In this document: one piece after another, positions 39,699 to 48,494 of the stretch
Layout: each line of letters begins with the position of its first letter
How positions within the stretch are numbered: position 1 is the stretch's first letter
Source: Ferruginibacter albus
GTDB taxonomy: Bacteria; Bacteroidota; Bacteroidia; Chitinophagales; Chitinophagaceae
DNA: 64,000 nt
Direction of reading: 5' to 3'
Assembly (NCBI RefSeq): GCF_020042285.1
Contig: NZ_CP083388.1
Coordinates: forward strand, 2,630,001-2,694,000
Translations under genes and position numbers: made by a program
The notes under the pieces: model-generated
Seen by the model: only the letters and a program-made list of their open reading frames with translations
What the model was told of the DNA's origin: nothing
Databases searched by the model: none

Positions 39699-42374
39699 TT
39701 GATGAAAAAAACCTTACAACCTTTAGTCATTTTTCTTTTTTGTTTAATTAATGTTATCGCATATTCTCAACCGGTAGCTGTTACAAAAAGCAATCCGTTA
39801 AAAGTGTATATGCACTATATGCCCTGGTTTGATGCTCCCGAAAACCCGGTTGCCGGAACAAACTATTCCTGGGGATATCATTGGAAAATGAATACCAGGA
39901 ACCCTAACCTCATTGATACAAATGGAGAAAGGGAAATTGCCTCTCATTATTATCCTTTAATTGGCCCGTATTCGAGTAAAGATCCGGCTGTAGTTGAATA
40001 TCATTTATTATTAATGAAATTGTCGGGCGTAGATGGTGTATTATTGGATTGGTATGGACAAACAGGATCTAACAGCGATGTCGGAAGCCTTTTAATAAAT
40101 TCCGATTCATTAATTAACAAAACGCAAAGTGCCGGTATTGATTTCGGCATTGTGGCAGAAGATCGGTTTTGGAGAAATATACAGGATGGACAAAATGCTT
40201 TTACTTACGCAAAGAATAATTATTTCAACCAACCTAATTATATCAAGATCGGTACCAATAATGAACCGTTGGTAGGTGTATTTGGTCCGATCACTTTTCA
40301 TAATGCAAATTCATGGACACAGATATTAGGAGCAGCAGGGCAACCTGTACAATTTTTACCCGGCAGTTTTAACAATGACAATTTAGGAACTAACGTAAAT
40401 GGTAAGTTTGATTGGGTGTACAGTAATAGCTTTTCCGGCTTACTTAACTTTTATAATAACAATGCTCCTACTCTAAATACTGCTATTGGCGCAGCTTTTC
40501 CACGTTTTTATGATTATTATAAAGAGGGCGGAGCAGGTAATACGTTATTTTTTATTGCTGATAATAACGGGCAAACATTGGACTCTACTTTATCATTAGC
40601 CAATAAATACAGTTCCCGCATTGATGCATTGCAATTAGTAACTTTTAATGATTTTGGAGAAGGTACCATACTGGAACCTACGGTAGAATTTGGTTTCAGA
40701 GATCTTGCGAAAGTGCAGCGCTTTACCGGAGTGCCTTATACAGAAAATGATCTGCAACAGGTTTATCGCTTATTTACATTGCGTAAAAAATATTTGAATT
40801 ATGCAGATAAGCAATCTCAATTAGACCAGGTTTACACTTATTTTACCTCGTTAAAAATTGACAGCGCTGTTGCTTTAATGGATGCTATTGATAATGCCCC
40901 TACTGTTTCGTTGAAGGCTACTGGCACACCATCGGAAGATGGCGCCACCGGAAGCTTTGTTATATCAGGAACAAATATAAAAACAGCTGTGACTGTTACA
41001 TATACTGTGGGTGGTACGGCGCCCGAAGCCCATTACAATGCGTTGCCATTACTAGCAGGTACGGTTACACTAGATCCAGCAAACACAACAGATACTATTT
41101 TAATTAATGCTGTTGATGACACGTTAATAAATCCAAAAGAAACCATTTCATTAACACTCAATACCGATACTGCTTACTTTATTCAAAATGCCACCGCAAC
41201 GCTTACCATTAAAGACAATGAAGTCCCTTTCTGTTCAGAAGCAATGGTAGTAAATACTAGTACTGGTCCTGTAATTGATGGCGCTGCGGACCTGATATGG
41301 TCAAAGGTTACACCGAATTATATTTCGCAAATAATAAGCGGACAAATACAAACAGGCTCTACCTGGCAGGCAATGTATGATGCCGCTAACTTTTATTTAT
41401 TGGTAAAAGTTAAAGACACGAACAGAAGCACTATCGGCGCCAGTATTTGGGACCAGGATGGCGTAGAGGTTTTTCTTGCAGGCAATAACAGCAAAGCAGG
41501 CGCTTATACTGCCAATGATCATCAATACCGGTTTAACTGGAATATTAAACCTTTTACAACAGACAATATTACCGGCAGCACCAACAATAAAGCCGGCATA
41601 ACATATGCCATTGTTACTACCGCTGACGGATATACGCTGGAAGCTTCTTTTCCGTGGACTACTATTGGTGGCACCGCTCCTTTTAACGGGAAGCAAATTG
41701 GTTTTGATATTGATATTAATGATCAGCATGATAATAAAGGGCAAAGAGAATCTACGGCGGGTTGGTATGGCACCAATAGTGACGACTATCAAAACACAGC
41801 AGGTTTTGGAACTGCAGAGCTAACAGTCTGCAATGCATTAATAGATTCTGTTAAACCTGAAATAATTATTACAGACACTGCCAAAGGAAAACAATACAAT
41901 CCTTTTAGCGGTTACCAGGTAATTGCCAACAATTCTGCTGCAACATTTAATGCCATTAATTTACCTGCTGGGTTAAGCATTAACACTAACACAGGATTTA
42001 TTACGGGAACTCCTGCAGATTCGGGTTATTATTCGTCTATTATTATTGCGGCTAATGCAATTGGTGCAGACAGCACTTTATTAATTTTTAAAATTGATTC
42101 TACTCAGCTGCCGGTAATCGCTACCAGCATTTACCCTAATCCTGTTTTTAATAATATTATTTATATTCCTTTTATAAAAAATAGCAGCCCGAGTTATACT
42201 ATCCGATTGATCAGTTCAACAGGACAATTAATTTATCATACTGTTATTGTTCCGGCTATGGGAGATAGTAATTATCAATTGCATATTCCATCTTTACCTA
42301 CTTCAGGGTTTTATTTGCTGGAATTATTTGATGACAAAAACACTCGCAAAGTTTATAAGGTTATCATTCAATAG
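39699..42374 (+). CDS. Secreted GH71/GH99-like protein with Calx-beta, CBM9-like and T9SS type A domains
   Basis: 891 residues. Signal peptide (MMKKTLQPLVIF...VIAYSQ). Domain order: GH71/99-like catalytic domain (~35-370; 'VYMHYMPWFDAPENP', 'GVDGVLLDWYG', 'TFNDFGEGTILEPT'); Calx-beta domain (~410-505, 'GSFVISGTNIKTAVTVTYTV'); CBM9-like domain (~515-690, 'VIDGAADLIWSKV', 'DQDGVEVFLAG', 'IGFDIDINDQHDNKG'); a putative-Ig domain (~705-790, 'FNAINLPAGLSINTNTGFI'); and a T9SS type A sorting domain ('SIYPNPVFNNIIYIPF', final ~85). The catalytic domain is paralogous to the lipoprotein at 30609-31865, and both carry D-x-x-E at the usual E-x-x-E position. It is divergent from the DUF6377 regulator, so it is probably the extracellular enzyme of the same locus. 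Confidence 0.88.
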   Translation: MMKKTLQPLVIFLFCLINVIAYSQPVAVTKSNPLKVYMHYMPWFDAPENPVAGTNYSWGYHWKMNTRNPNLIDTNGEREIASHYYPLIGPYSSKDPAVVEYHLLLMKLSGVDGVLLDWYGQTGSNSDVGSLLINSDSLINKTQSAGIDFGIVAEDRFWRNIQDGQNAFTYAKNNYFNQPNYIKIGTNNEPLVGVFGPITFHNANSWTQILGAAGQPVQFLPGSFNNDNLGTNVNGKFDWVYSNSFSGLLNFYNNNAPTLNTAIGAAFPRFYDYYKEGGAGNTLFFIADNNGQTLDSTLSLANKYSSRIDALQLVTFNDFGEGTILEPTVEFGFRDLAKVQRFTGVPYTENDLQQVYRLFTLRKKYLNYADKQSQLDQVYTYFTSLKIDSAVALMDAIDNAPTVSLKATGTPSEDGATGSFVISGTNIKTAVTVTYTVGGTAPEAHYNALPLLAGTVTLDPANTTDTILINAVDDTLINPKETISLTLNTDTAYFIQNATATLTIKDNEVPFCSEAMVVNTSTGPVIDGAADLIWSKVTPNYISQIISGQIQTGSTWQAMYDAANFYLLVKVKDTNRSTIGASIWDQDGVEVFLAGNNSKAGAYTANDHQYRFNWNIKPFTTDNITGSTNNKAGITYAIVTTADGYTLEASFPWTTIGGTAPFNGKQIGFDIDINDQHDNKGQRESTAGWYGTNSDDYQNTAGFGTAELTVCNALIDSVKPEIIITDTAKGKQYNPFSGYQVIANNSAATFNAINLPAGLSINTNTGFITGTPADSGYYSSIIIAANAIGADSTLLIFKIDSTQLPVIATSIYPNPVFNNIIYIPFIKNSSPSYTIRLISSTGQLIYHTVIVPAMGDSNYQLHIPSLPTSGFYLLELFDDKNTRKVYKVIIQ

Positions 42375-42400
42375 TTTACTGTAACGATCATTGCGTGAGG

Positions 42401-42454
42401 GATTGAAGCGGAAATACTTTTTGCGAGGAACGAGCAAAAAGATTGAAGCGGAAA
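42401..42454. repeat. Intergenic repeat element: GATTGAAGCGGAAA twice around a hairpin
   Basis: The 14-mer GATTGAAGCGGAAA occurs at 42401-42414 and 42441-42454, exactly 40 bp apart. Between them lies a hairpin (CTTTTTGC 42417-42424 paired with GCAAAAAG 42434-42441). The second copy is followed by a GC-rich stretch, unlike the surrounding DNA. It resembles the short, palindromic intergenic repeats found scattered in Bacteroidota genomes and could also terminate the hydrolase transcript. Confidence 0.6.
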
Positions 42455-42546
42455 GCCCGACCCTTGCGTTAGCTTGGGGCACGCCATTAATAAATCCCCA
42501 ATAGCTAATTAGAAATTACAGATTTCAAATTGTTATATTTACAATA

Positions 42547-43470
42547 ATGGAAATCACAAGCACTTCTGCAACACCTTCAAAGAGTTTGGTTATTGCAGCT
42601 TTTGCAGCTGTTTATCTTATTTGGGGATCAACCTATGTTGCCATAGTGTTGGCATTAAAAACCGTTCCTCCTTTTCTGTTGGCGGGCATACGCTTTTTTG
42701 GAGCAGGATTAATTTTATATGCCTGGTGCATTGCTAAAGGAGACAAAACTCCAAATATCATTTCGATATTAAAAAATTCGTTAGCAGGAATACTAATGCT
42801 TTTTTGCGGCACTACCGCATTGATATGGTCGGAACTGTATTTACCATCAGGCGTGGCAGCCATTGTTGTAGCAAGTGTTCCGTTATGGATGATCTTGCTA
42901 GATAAAAAACATTGGGAAATAAATTTCTCCGACAAGTTTATTGTTATTGGTCTATTGATCGGTTTTAGCGGGATCATTTTATTATTCAATGGAAAAACAT
43001 CTTTGAACTTACATGATCATGACCAGTTGATCGCCTTTGTTGTATTGTTGATCGGCAGTATGCTTTGGAGTGCCGGTTCGTTGTATTCCAAGTACGCAGC
43101 AAGCGAAGGAACTACATCAATGAAAGCCAGCATACAAATGTTAGCTGCCGGCTTATCGGGTTTTATTGTAGCGTTTGCTGTTGGAGAGCAAAAACTATTT
43201 GCATGGCAACAGATCAGTACATCATCTATGCTTGCAATAATTTATTTGATCACTTTTGGATCGTTGGTAGGTTATATTGCTTACATCTGGTTATTAAGTG
43301 TACGTTCTGCTGCTTTGGTAGGCACGTATGCTTATATTAATCCTGTAGTGGCAATGTTTTTAGGCTGGCTGTTGGTAAGTGAAACAATATCGTTTATACA
43401 GGTAATAGCATTGATAGTAATTTTAGTTGGTGTGTTATTAGTCAACTTTTCGAAATACAAGAAGTATTGA
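42547..43470 (+). CDS. EamA/DMT family transporter
   Basis: 307 residues with about ten hydrophobic helices in two EamA halves. The family N-terminal signature 'AAVYLIWGSTYVAIVLAL' and 'RFFGAGLILY' are visible. The second half contains 'GSLVGYIAYIWLLSVRSAALVGTYAYINPVVAMFLGWLL', read here as two adjacent motifs, which is typical of YedA/RhaT-like drug/metabolite transporters. Inner-membrane exporter of small metabolites or amino acids; substrate not predictable. The Crp/Fnr gene starts 69 bp downstream on the same strand and may be co-transcribed. Start ATG at 42547 gives full family length. Confidence 0.9.
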   Translation: MEITSTSATPSKSLVIAAFAAVYLIWGSTYVAIVLALKTVPPFLLAGIRFFGAGLILYAWCIAKGDKTPNIISILKNSLAGILMLFCGTTALIWSELYLPSGVAAIVVASVPLWMILLDKKHWEINFSDKFIVIGLLIGFSGIILLFNGKTSLNLHDHDQLIAFVVLLIGSMLWSAGSLYSKYAASEGTTSMKASIQMLAAGLSGFIVAFAVGEQKLFAWQQISTSSMLAIIYLITFGSLVGYIAYIWLLSVRSAALVGTYAYINPVVAMFLGWLLVSETISFIQVIALIVILVGVLLVNFSKYKKY

Positions 43471-43539
43471 GCGCTTTTAAAGTTGACATATTTGTCATTA
43501 TGGGCATTTGAGGTTAAATTTGTTTTACTAAAAATTGCT

Positions 43540-44178
43540 ATGGCTTTACGTAATAACCTCATTCACATTTCCTCTGTGATCAATAAATGGGATACCAAGA
43601 AAGGTCCTTCTCCTTTATCTAAATTTTTAAAAATGGTGCATCCTGAAATGGATGAAGCTCCTTTGAAATATGTGGATGAGCATTGCTTTACTTACAATGT
43701 GAAAAAAGGAACCTTGCTTTTGAGAGAGGGTGAAATTTGCGAACACCTGTTTTTAATTTTAAAAGGTGCCGTGAGGGGTTATATACGTGATGAAAACAAA
43801 GAGATCATAACCTGGATAACACTGGAAAATGAAATGGTTACCTCGATAAGAGGCATGTATAAACAAGAACCTTCACTTGAATATATTGAGGCGATCGAAG
43901 ATTGTGAACTGGTTGGTGCTACTTTTCAAGACCTACATTATTTGTACGACAATTTTAAGGACATGAATATTGCCGGCAGAAGACTTTTAGAAAAATATTG
44001 CATGGATGCAGATGCACGTGCAGAGATAGGCCGCTTGTCTAACGCTACTACCCGCTATAAAAGATTTTTAGAAACACAAAGTCAATTGGCAAATCGTGTT
44101 CCGCTTACTTATATTGCTTCTTACTTAGGTATTACGTTGGAAACATTGAGCAGGATCCGTAATAAGATGGCTAAGTAA
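43540..44178 (+). CDS. Crp/Fnr family transcriptional regulator
   Basis: 212 residues from the ATG at 43540. An upstream frame to 43483 lacks family similarity. The N-terminal cyclic-nucleotide-binding-like domain (~35-150) includes 'KKGTLLLREGEICEHLFLIL' and 'GAVRGYIRDENKEIITWI'. The C-terminal helix-turn-helix is 'VPLTYIASYLGITLETLSRI'. This is the common Bacteroidota one-component form, without an obvious Fe-S cluster Cys set. Effector and targets unknown. Adjacency to the EamA gene suggests, but does not prove, that it controls the transporter. Confidence 0.88.
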   Translation: MALRNNLIHISSVINKWDTKKGPSPLSKFLKMVHPEMDEAPLKYVDEHCFTYNVKKGTLLLREGEICEHLFLILKGAVRGYIRDENKEIITWITLENEMVTSIRGMYKQEPSLEYIEAIEDCELVGATFQDLHYLYDNFKDMNIAGRRLLEKYCMDADARAEIGRLSNATTRYKRFLETQSQLANRVPLTYIASYLGITLETLSRIRNKMAK

Positions 44179-44386
44179 AATTATCTTCTACAGTAAGATC
44201 AGTGAGGTTCATAAATCCTATGAGGACAGGGCATACCACATTCTATGGTTTATATTTCTCGCACAACAAGCTAAAGATGCATAAACTCTTCTTAATCATA
44301 GTAATTTGATAAATAAAATAGTTGATTACTAAATCACACTTTTAAACGCTTTCATCTTCTTCCGTTGAAGAAAATAATATCGAATT

Positions 44387-44860
44387 TTAAGAAAGGCTGC
44401 TTACTTCTTTTAAAAGATCATATTGGATGTCTTCATGCAGGCTATTAATTGCTGCAAGTATTTTTTTAATTTGTTGATCGTATAACTTTTGCAATGCTGC
44501 ACTTCTTTTTATAGGTATATTAAAGGTTTTTACTAAAGTACAGAAATGAATAAGTATCATGGCTTCTGTCTGTTTGTCACCTGTATACTTCACGTACTTA
44601 TTCGAATTACGCAAAATTCGTCGTAAATTTTTCTTAGCAATATAAAGGTTCTTTATGTTTACTTCTTTAAATAACTCACTCATTTCAATCTTTATTGCTT
44701 CTGTATACCCTTCTACATCATGCGCTTCAAAAAGTAAATAATTAAGCAATTCTTTATTTTCCTTTTTAAATTTTGCAAGACGTATACAAAGCTCTTCCAT
44801 CTGTTTTGCAGAAATGTTTTGTAGCTCCTGTTTCAATTCACTAATACTTGCTGTTTTCAT
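44387..44860 (-). CDS. Hypothetical protein, all-alpha
   Basis: 157 residues, not recognised. Predicted soluble, Lys/Glu/Leu-rich and almost entirely helical: 'SISELKQELQNISAKQMEEL' and 'KKNLRRILRNSNKYVKYTGD'. No signal peptide, membrane segment or Cys cluster. Codon use and composition match neighbours. It stands alone between the Crp/Fnr gene (convergent) and the OmpA gene region. Similar small helical proteins occur in other Bacteroidota as far as I recall, but no function is known to me. Confidence 0.65.
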   Translation of the reverse strand: MKTASISELKQELQNISAKQMEELCIRLAKFKKENKELLNYLLFEAHDVEGYTEAIKIEMSELFKEVNIKNLYIAKKNLRRILRNSNKYVKYTGDKQTEAMILIHFCTLVKTFNIPIKRSAALQKLYDQQIKKILAAINSLHEDIQYDLLKEVSSLS

Positions 44861-45082
44861 AGCTTAAAAAATAATTGCATTTAAGAAATAAATCATAAAG
44901 TAACTTCATTTAGTTAATATCGATAATACCACATCTGAACTTGCTTTAAATTTATAAACTAAATCTTTGTCTATTTATCCATATCTTTTTATGCCATTGA
45001 AGATCTACTTGAAACAAAGGGAAGCTTTTAGTTTTTCCCGCTCTCTAATTGTTCGTGCAAATGAAAGTACACTTAATACAAA

Positions 45083-45107
45083 AAATGGCTGTTTAAAACA
45101 GCCATTT
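45083..45107 (-). terminator. Terminator of the OmpA/TSP3 gene
   Basis: A perfect 11-bp stem (AAATGGCTGTT with AACAGCCATTT, loop TAA) lies 22 nt past the stop at 45129. T/A runs on both sides would let it work in either direction. Confidence 0.8.
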
Positions 45108-45128
45108 ATCTAATGTATTCTTAGGGAT

Positions 45129-46664
45129 TTAATAAGTTGTCTCTAACTCTACTCTCCTATTCTTTGCACGTCCGAGAGAGGTTTTATTATCTGCAATAGG
45201 ATTCGTTTCTCCAAAACCTGTTGCAGTTAATCTTGATTCAGCAATCCCTTTTTGAATCAAATATTTCTTAACTGACTCGGTTCTTTTTTGAGATAATTTC
45301 AAGTTATAATCATCATCGCCTACATTATCTGTATATCCTTTTATAACAAGATTAGCAGATTCATATCTTTTAAGTATATCCACCAGGGCATCTAATTGCA
45401 CTAAAGATGACACTCTTAGTTTATCGCTATTTGTTTGGAAGAATATTTTACTGGCTATTTGTGTTATTCTTCTTATATCCACTTTAGACATTTCGGGACA
45501 ACCTTTATTTGCAATTGTACCTTTTACTGCAGGACAACGATCATCAATATCCGGCACTCCGTCTCCATCTGTATCTGGACAACCTTTTAAACTTGCTGGT
45601 CCGGCTACATCAGGGCAACGGTCTTCTTCATTCATAACTCCATCCTTATCATTATCCATTGGACAACCATTGGCATCTACTTTAACGCCTGGTTTGGTAT
45701 CAGGGCATTTATCATCCATATCAGCAACACCATCATTATCTTTATCAGGGCAACCTTTTAATTCTATTGATCCTGCGATTGTAGGGCAACGATCATCAAT
45801 ATCCGGCACTCCGTCTCCATCTGTATCAGGGCAGCCTTTAAATGCAGCTGTACCGGCTATTTCAGGACAACGATCATTTTTATCAGCCACGCCATCACTA
45901 TCTTTATCCGGGCAACCTTGTAAGGATGCCGGGCCTGCATAATCAGGACATGCATCCAAATAATCAGGTGTGCCATCATTGTCTTTATCAAGAGGACAAC
46001 CTTTCATATCTACTGTAACTCCTTTAGGAGTATTAGGACATTTATCTGCATGATCTGCTACACCATCACTGTCAGAATCTTTTTTCTTTCCAAAATTAAA
46101 TGTCAATCCTAAAGAATGAAAAGCGTATGCATCATTGCCTCCACCTACCTTACCATCCTTATCATCACCAGTGGTATACATAAACATTTCTTGCAGGTTA
46201 AGCATTACAGAATTGCTTAGCCTGAAATTAACACCTGCGCCAAAAGATGGCACTGCATAATCAACTGTATTAGGATTGATGTTTATATTCTTATCAAATA
46301 GTAAAGCACCTCCACCAACAAATAGATAAGGTCTTACTGCGTGGCGAGGGCTTAAGATATTGAATCGAAGGTTTAAAGAAATGGTACTGAGATTATTTTT
46401 GAAATTTATAGAATCATGTTTTGACCCAACAATTCCTCTTGTTGCTAAAAAACTTATATCAAGGTGTTTTCCTAAATATCTTGAAACAGACAAACCGCCA
46501 AAGCCAAAAAAGCCGGTATTTGTTTTATAAAAGTCATTGCCCCAATCTCCTTCGTATTGAGTTGCGCCTCCATGTAAACCAATATTCCATTTTTTGTCTT
46601 CCGTTTGAGCATTTATTGCCACTGCAGATAATATGCATAAGCAGCCTAGTAATAGTTTTTTCAT
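45129..46664 (-). CDS. OmpA family protein with thrombospondin type 3 repeats
   Basis: 511 residues. Signal peptide (MKKLLLGCLCILSAVAINAQ); N-terminal eight-strand-like outer-membrane barrel (~20-190); then about eight calcium-binding TSP3 repeats (~195-385) of the form 'DTDGDGVPDIDDRCP'; then a C-terminal OmpA peptidoglycan-binding domain (~395-511; 'NLVIKGYTDNVGDDDYNLKLSQKRTESV', read in parts, and 'ANRRVE'-like 'AKNRRVELETTY'). It tethers the outer membrane to peptidoglycan; the TSP3 stalk spans or stiffens the periplasmic linker. Two TSP3 units are almost identical at DNA level (around 45535 and 45785), indicating recent duplication. Own terminator follows. A TAGGCATAG box lies about 40 bp upstream. 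Confidence 0.92.
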   Translation of the reverse strand: MKKLLLGCLCILSAVAINAQTEDKKWNIGLHGGATQYEGDWGNDFYKTNTGFFGFGGLSVSRYLGKHLDISFLATRGIVGSKHDSINFKNNLSTISLNLRFNILSPRHAVRPYLFVGGGALLFDKNININPNTVDYAVPSFGAGVNFRLSNSVMLNLQEMFMYTTGDDKDGKVGGGNDAYAFHSLGLTFNFGKKKDSDSDGVADHADKCPNTPKGVTVDMKGCPLDKDNDGTPDYLDACPDYAGPASLQGCPDKDSDGVADKNDRCPEIAGTAAFKGCPDTDGDGVPDIDDRCPTIAGSIELKGCPDKDNDGVADMDDKCPDTKPGVKVDANGCPMDNDKDGVMNEEDRCPDVAGPASLKGCPDTDGDGVPDIDDRCPAVKGTIANKGCPEMSKVDIRRITQIASKIFFQTNSDKLRVSSLVQLDALVDILKRYESANLVIKGYTDNVGDDDYNLKLSQKRTESVKKYLIQKGIAESRLTATGFGETNPIADNKTSLGRAKNRRVELETTY

Positions 46665-46694
46665 CTTTATACAATTTTGTTTACTATTACTTCT

Positions 46695-46708
46695 AATAAC
46701 TATGCCTA
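46695..46708 (-). promoter_or_regulatory. GGCAT box upstream of OmpA gene
   Basis: Gene-strand TAGGCATAGTTATT lies about 40 bp before the start. It resembles the (T/A)GGCA(C/T) boxes of the stress island and is a weaker match. Confidence 0.25.
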
Positions 46709-46813
46709 AATATTTTTTCTATTAAATCATCGCAGAAAAGCTCTTTTATAGAGAAGATTTTTTTACAGTGAGTAAAACTATCTACATTTAGAGAAGTATG
46801 GGATATTAATAAT

Positions 46814-47581
46814 TCACATCGCAAAATATTTATGACTTAACTCTTGTAATGTCCTGGCATTATTAAAAGCATCTCCTATAGTATTATTAAAGTATACATA
46901 AACATCTTTACCCCCTTGCATATATTCTTTTATTTGTTTGCTCTTTGCTTCTAAATACACATCATCATAACTTCCTTTGTAATCACCCAACAAACCATGA
47001 AACCTTATGAATACAAAAGATGCCTGTTTATTTACCCGGTTACTTTTTATTTTGGAAAAATCATGTAACACCATAGACGCTTTAAATTCATCTAGTAATT
47101 CAAACCCTTCTTCAACATACCAGGACACATCTCTGAATTCAACTGCGATATTCCAGTGATTTGAATGTTTTGAGTCGATTATTGTTTTAAGAAGGTTTTC
47201 AACCTGATCAAAATATTTAAGAGTGATCTTGCCGGGAAATTGAAACAGTAGACAGCCCTTCTTATCCCCTAACAACTCTATTCTTTTAAGGAATAAGTCA
47301 ATATCAGTCTTCTTAAACTTTAATTCTTTTGCATGCGTAATCTCTTTCCAAAGCTTTACTGAAAATTTAAAATCAGCCGGAACTTCTTTAGACCATTTTT
47401 CAAAAGTAGATGACAAAGGAACCTTATAAAAAGTACTGTTCAATTCCACAGAGTTAAATAAGCTACTATAATATTCAAGCCTGCTTTTATCATGAAATTC
47501 TTTAGGGAATGTTGATTTATTCCCCGGCAGAACTATATTACTCGTTCCTATTCTTAAAATGCCAATTTCATTGCTTTTCAT
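46814..47581 (-). CDS. DUF72 (YecE-like) family protein
   Basis: 255 residues, TIM-barrel-like DUF72 family. Visible motifs: 'LRIGTSNIV' at the start, 'RLEYYSSLFNSVELNSTFYK', 'KWSKEVPADFKFSVKLWKEI', 'CLLFQFPGKI', 'NIAVEFRDVSWY', 'SFVFIRFHG', and 'DVYVYFNNTIGDAFNNA' near the end. Full family length. Molecular function of DUF72 is not established. A TGGCACAATTT box lies directly upstream (47594-47608). Transcribed alone, divergent from the small membrane protein at 47702. Confidence 0.92.
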   Translation of the reverse strand: MKSNEIGILRIGTSNIVLPGNKSTFPKEFHDKSRLEYYSSLFNSVELNSTFYKVPLSSTFEKWSKEVPADFKFSVKLWKEITHAKELKFKKTDIDLFLKRIELLGDKKGCLLFQFPGKITLKYFDQVENLLKTIIDSKHSNHWNIAVEFRDVSWYVEEGFELLDEFKASMVLHDFSKIKSNRVNKQASFVFIRFHGLLGDYKGSYDDVYLEAKSKQIKEYMQGGKDVYVYFNNTIGDAFNNARTLQELSHKYFAM

Positions 47582-47593
47582 AAATAACGATCA

Positions 47594-47608
47594 GTTTAAA
47601 TTGTGCCA
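47594..47608 (-). promoter_or_regulatory. TGGCACAATT box upstream of DUF72 gene
   Basis: Gene-strand TGGCACAATTTAAAC lies 25 bp before the ATG at 47581. Its first 10 bases are identical to the box before the Nramp-like gene. If it were a -24 element the leader would be nearly absent. Confidence 0.35.
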
Positions 47609-47701
47609 GAAATTTAAATTATGCTCCTTAATACAATTATTCCCAGATCATTAGAATTTATAATGGCACTATTGTTGAATATTTTAAGAAAAATTATTTA
47701 T

Positions 47702-47917
47702 ATGAAAGTTTTAGGATTTATTTTAATCGCTGCCGGTATTCTAATGTTTGTATTTCACGGTATAAATTTTACAAAAGAAAAAAAGGTAGTGGATATTGGA
47801 GCTATAGAAATTAATAAAAATGAAACAAAACGTATAGAATGGCCCACTTATGCTGGTGTTATTGCGTTATTAGGAGGAATTACTTTACTTGTAATAGACA
47901 AAAGAAAAGAATCTTAA
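47702..47917 (+). CDS. Small two-helix membrane protein (DUF3185-like)
   Basis: 71 residues from the ATG at 47702. A longer frame to 47621 is rejected because MKVLGFILIAAGILMFVFHG is a natural membrane-protein start. Two hydrophobic helices (~2-20 and ~50-66, 'YAGVIALLGGITLLVI') are joined by a charged loop with KEKKVVDIGAIEI, and the C-terminus is basic. The pattern resembles the DUF3185 group of small inner-membrane proteins, but I am not certain of the family. Function unknown. Lies just outside the stress island and is divergent from DUF72. Confidence 0.7.
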   Translation: MKVLGFILIAAGILMFVFHGINFTKEKKVVDIGAIEINKNETKRIEWPTYAGVIALLGGITLLVIDKRKES

Positions 47918-48032
47918 AGCAATTATAAATTGTAAGATTAATTGAAAAGATTACATGATTTACAGAAATGCAACTCTACGCATAGTTTTTGCAATCATCA
48001 ACTCGGTTTTTCATAGGATATTGGATTTAAAA

Positions 48033-48062
48033 CGGGCGGTATTTTTATACTGCCTTCTTTTC
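48033..48062 (+). terminator. Possible terminator after the small membrane protein
   Basis: GGCGGTAT and ATACTGCC can pair (one G-U) around a TTTT loop, followed by TTCTTTTCT on the plus strand. It is 118 nt past the stop at 47917. Confidence 0.45.
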
Positions 48063-48135
48063 TCAAGTAATTAAAGTATTATTTGTTATACGTGCGTTAG
48101 TTTTTTGTTCGATATTCATCCAATTGAAAAATCGC

Positions 48136-48162
48136 AAGGCTCAAAGAAAATCTTTGAGCCTT
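48136..48162. terminator. Perfect 12-bp hairpin upstream of the 76-aa gene
   Basis: AAGGCTCAAAGA pairs perfectly with TCTTTGAGCCTT around an AAA loop. There is no clean T-run, and it sits 53 nt before the ATG at 48215. It may be a terminator insulating that gene or a leader structure. Confidence 0.5.
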
Positions 48163-48214
48163 ACTTATTTAATTATTGGTATCGTAATTGTCTTGGTTTA
48201 AATAAAGAAAAATT

Positions 48215-48445
48215 ATGGATAGAATAATTGCACCGAACGTATTTGATAAAGTAAAAGCAGAATTGGAAGAATTAGACAATGCCTTTATTGAGGTAAATGG
48301 AAAACAACTTAAACCAAGCAGTTGTTACTATATAGGCTATAATCCTCCACACATCCTTTATAATACTAATTGTCCGGATAGTCTCAAACTACATATTGAA
48401 AAAATACTCTCAAAATACACTTCATTCAATGAAAGTGAACTATAA
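48215..48445 (+). CDS. Hypothetical 76-aa protein
   Basis: Not recognised by family. Soluble, with an amphipathic N-terminal helix (RIIAPNVFDKVKAELEELDN), a central 'SSCYYIGYNPPHILYNTNCP' with two Cys, and a C-terminal helix. ATG preceded by a purine-rich AAAGAAAAA stretch. It overlaps nothing and is convergent with the DNA ligase gene. Codon use looks coding. I recall similar short proteins in other Bacteroidota but no function. Confidence 0.65.
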   Translation: MDRIIAPNVFDKVKAELEELDNAFIEVNGKQLKPSSCYYIGYNPPHILYNTNCPDSLKLHIEKILSKYTSFNESEL

Positions 48446-48494
48446 TGACTCAGATTTTAAAGGACTATTCCTTAAAATAGATTTGATTGACTAC

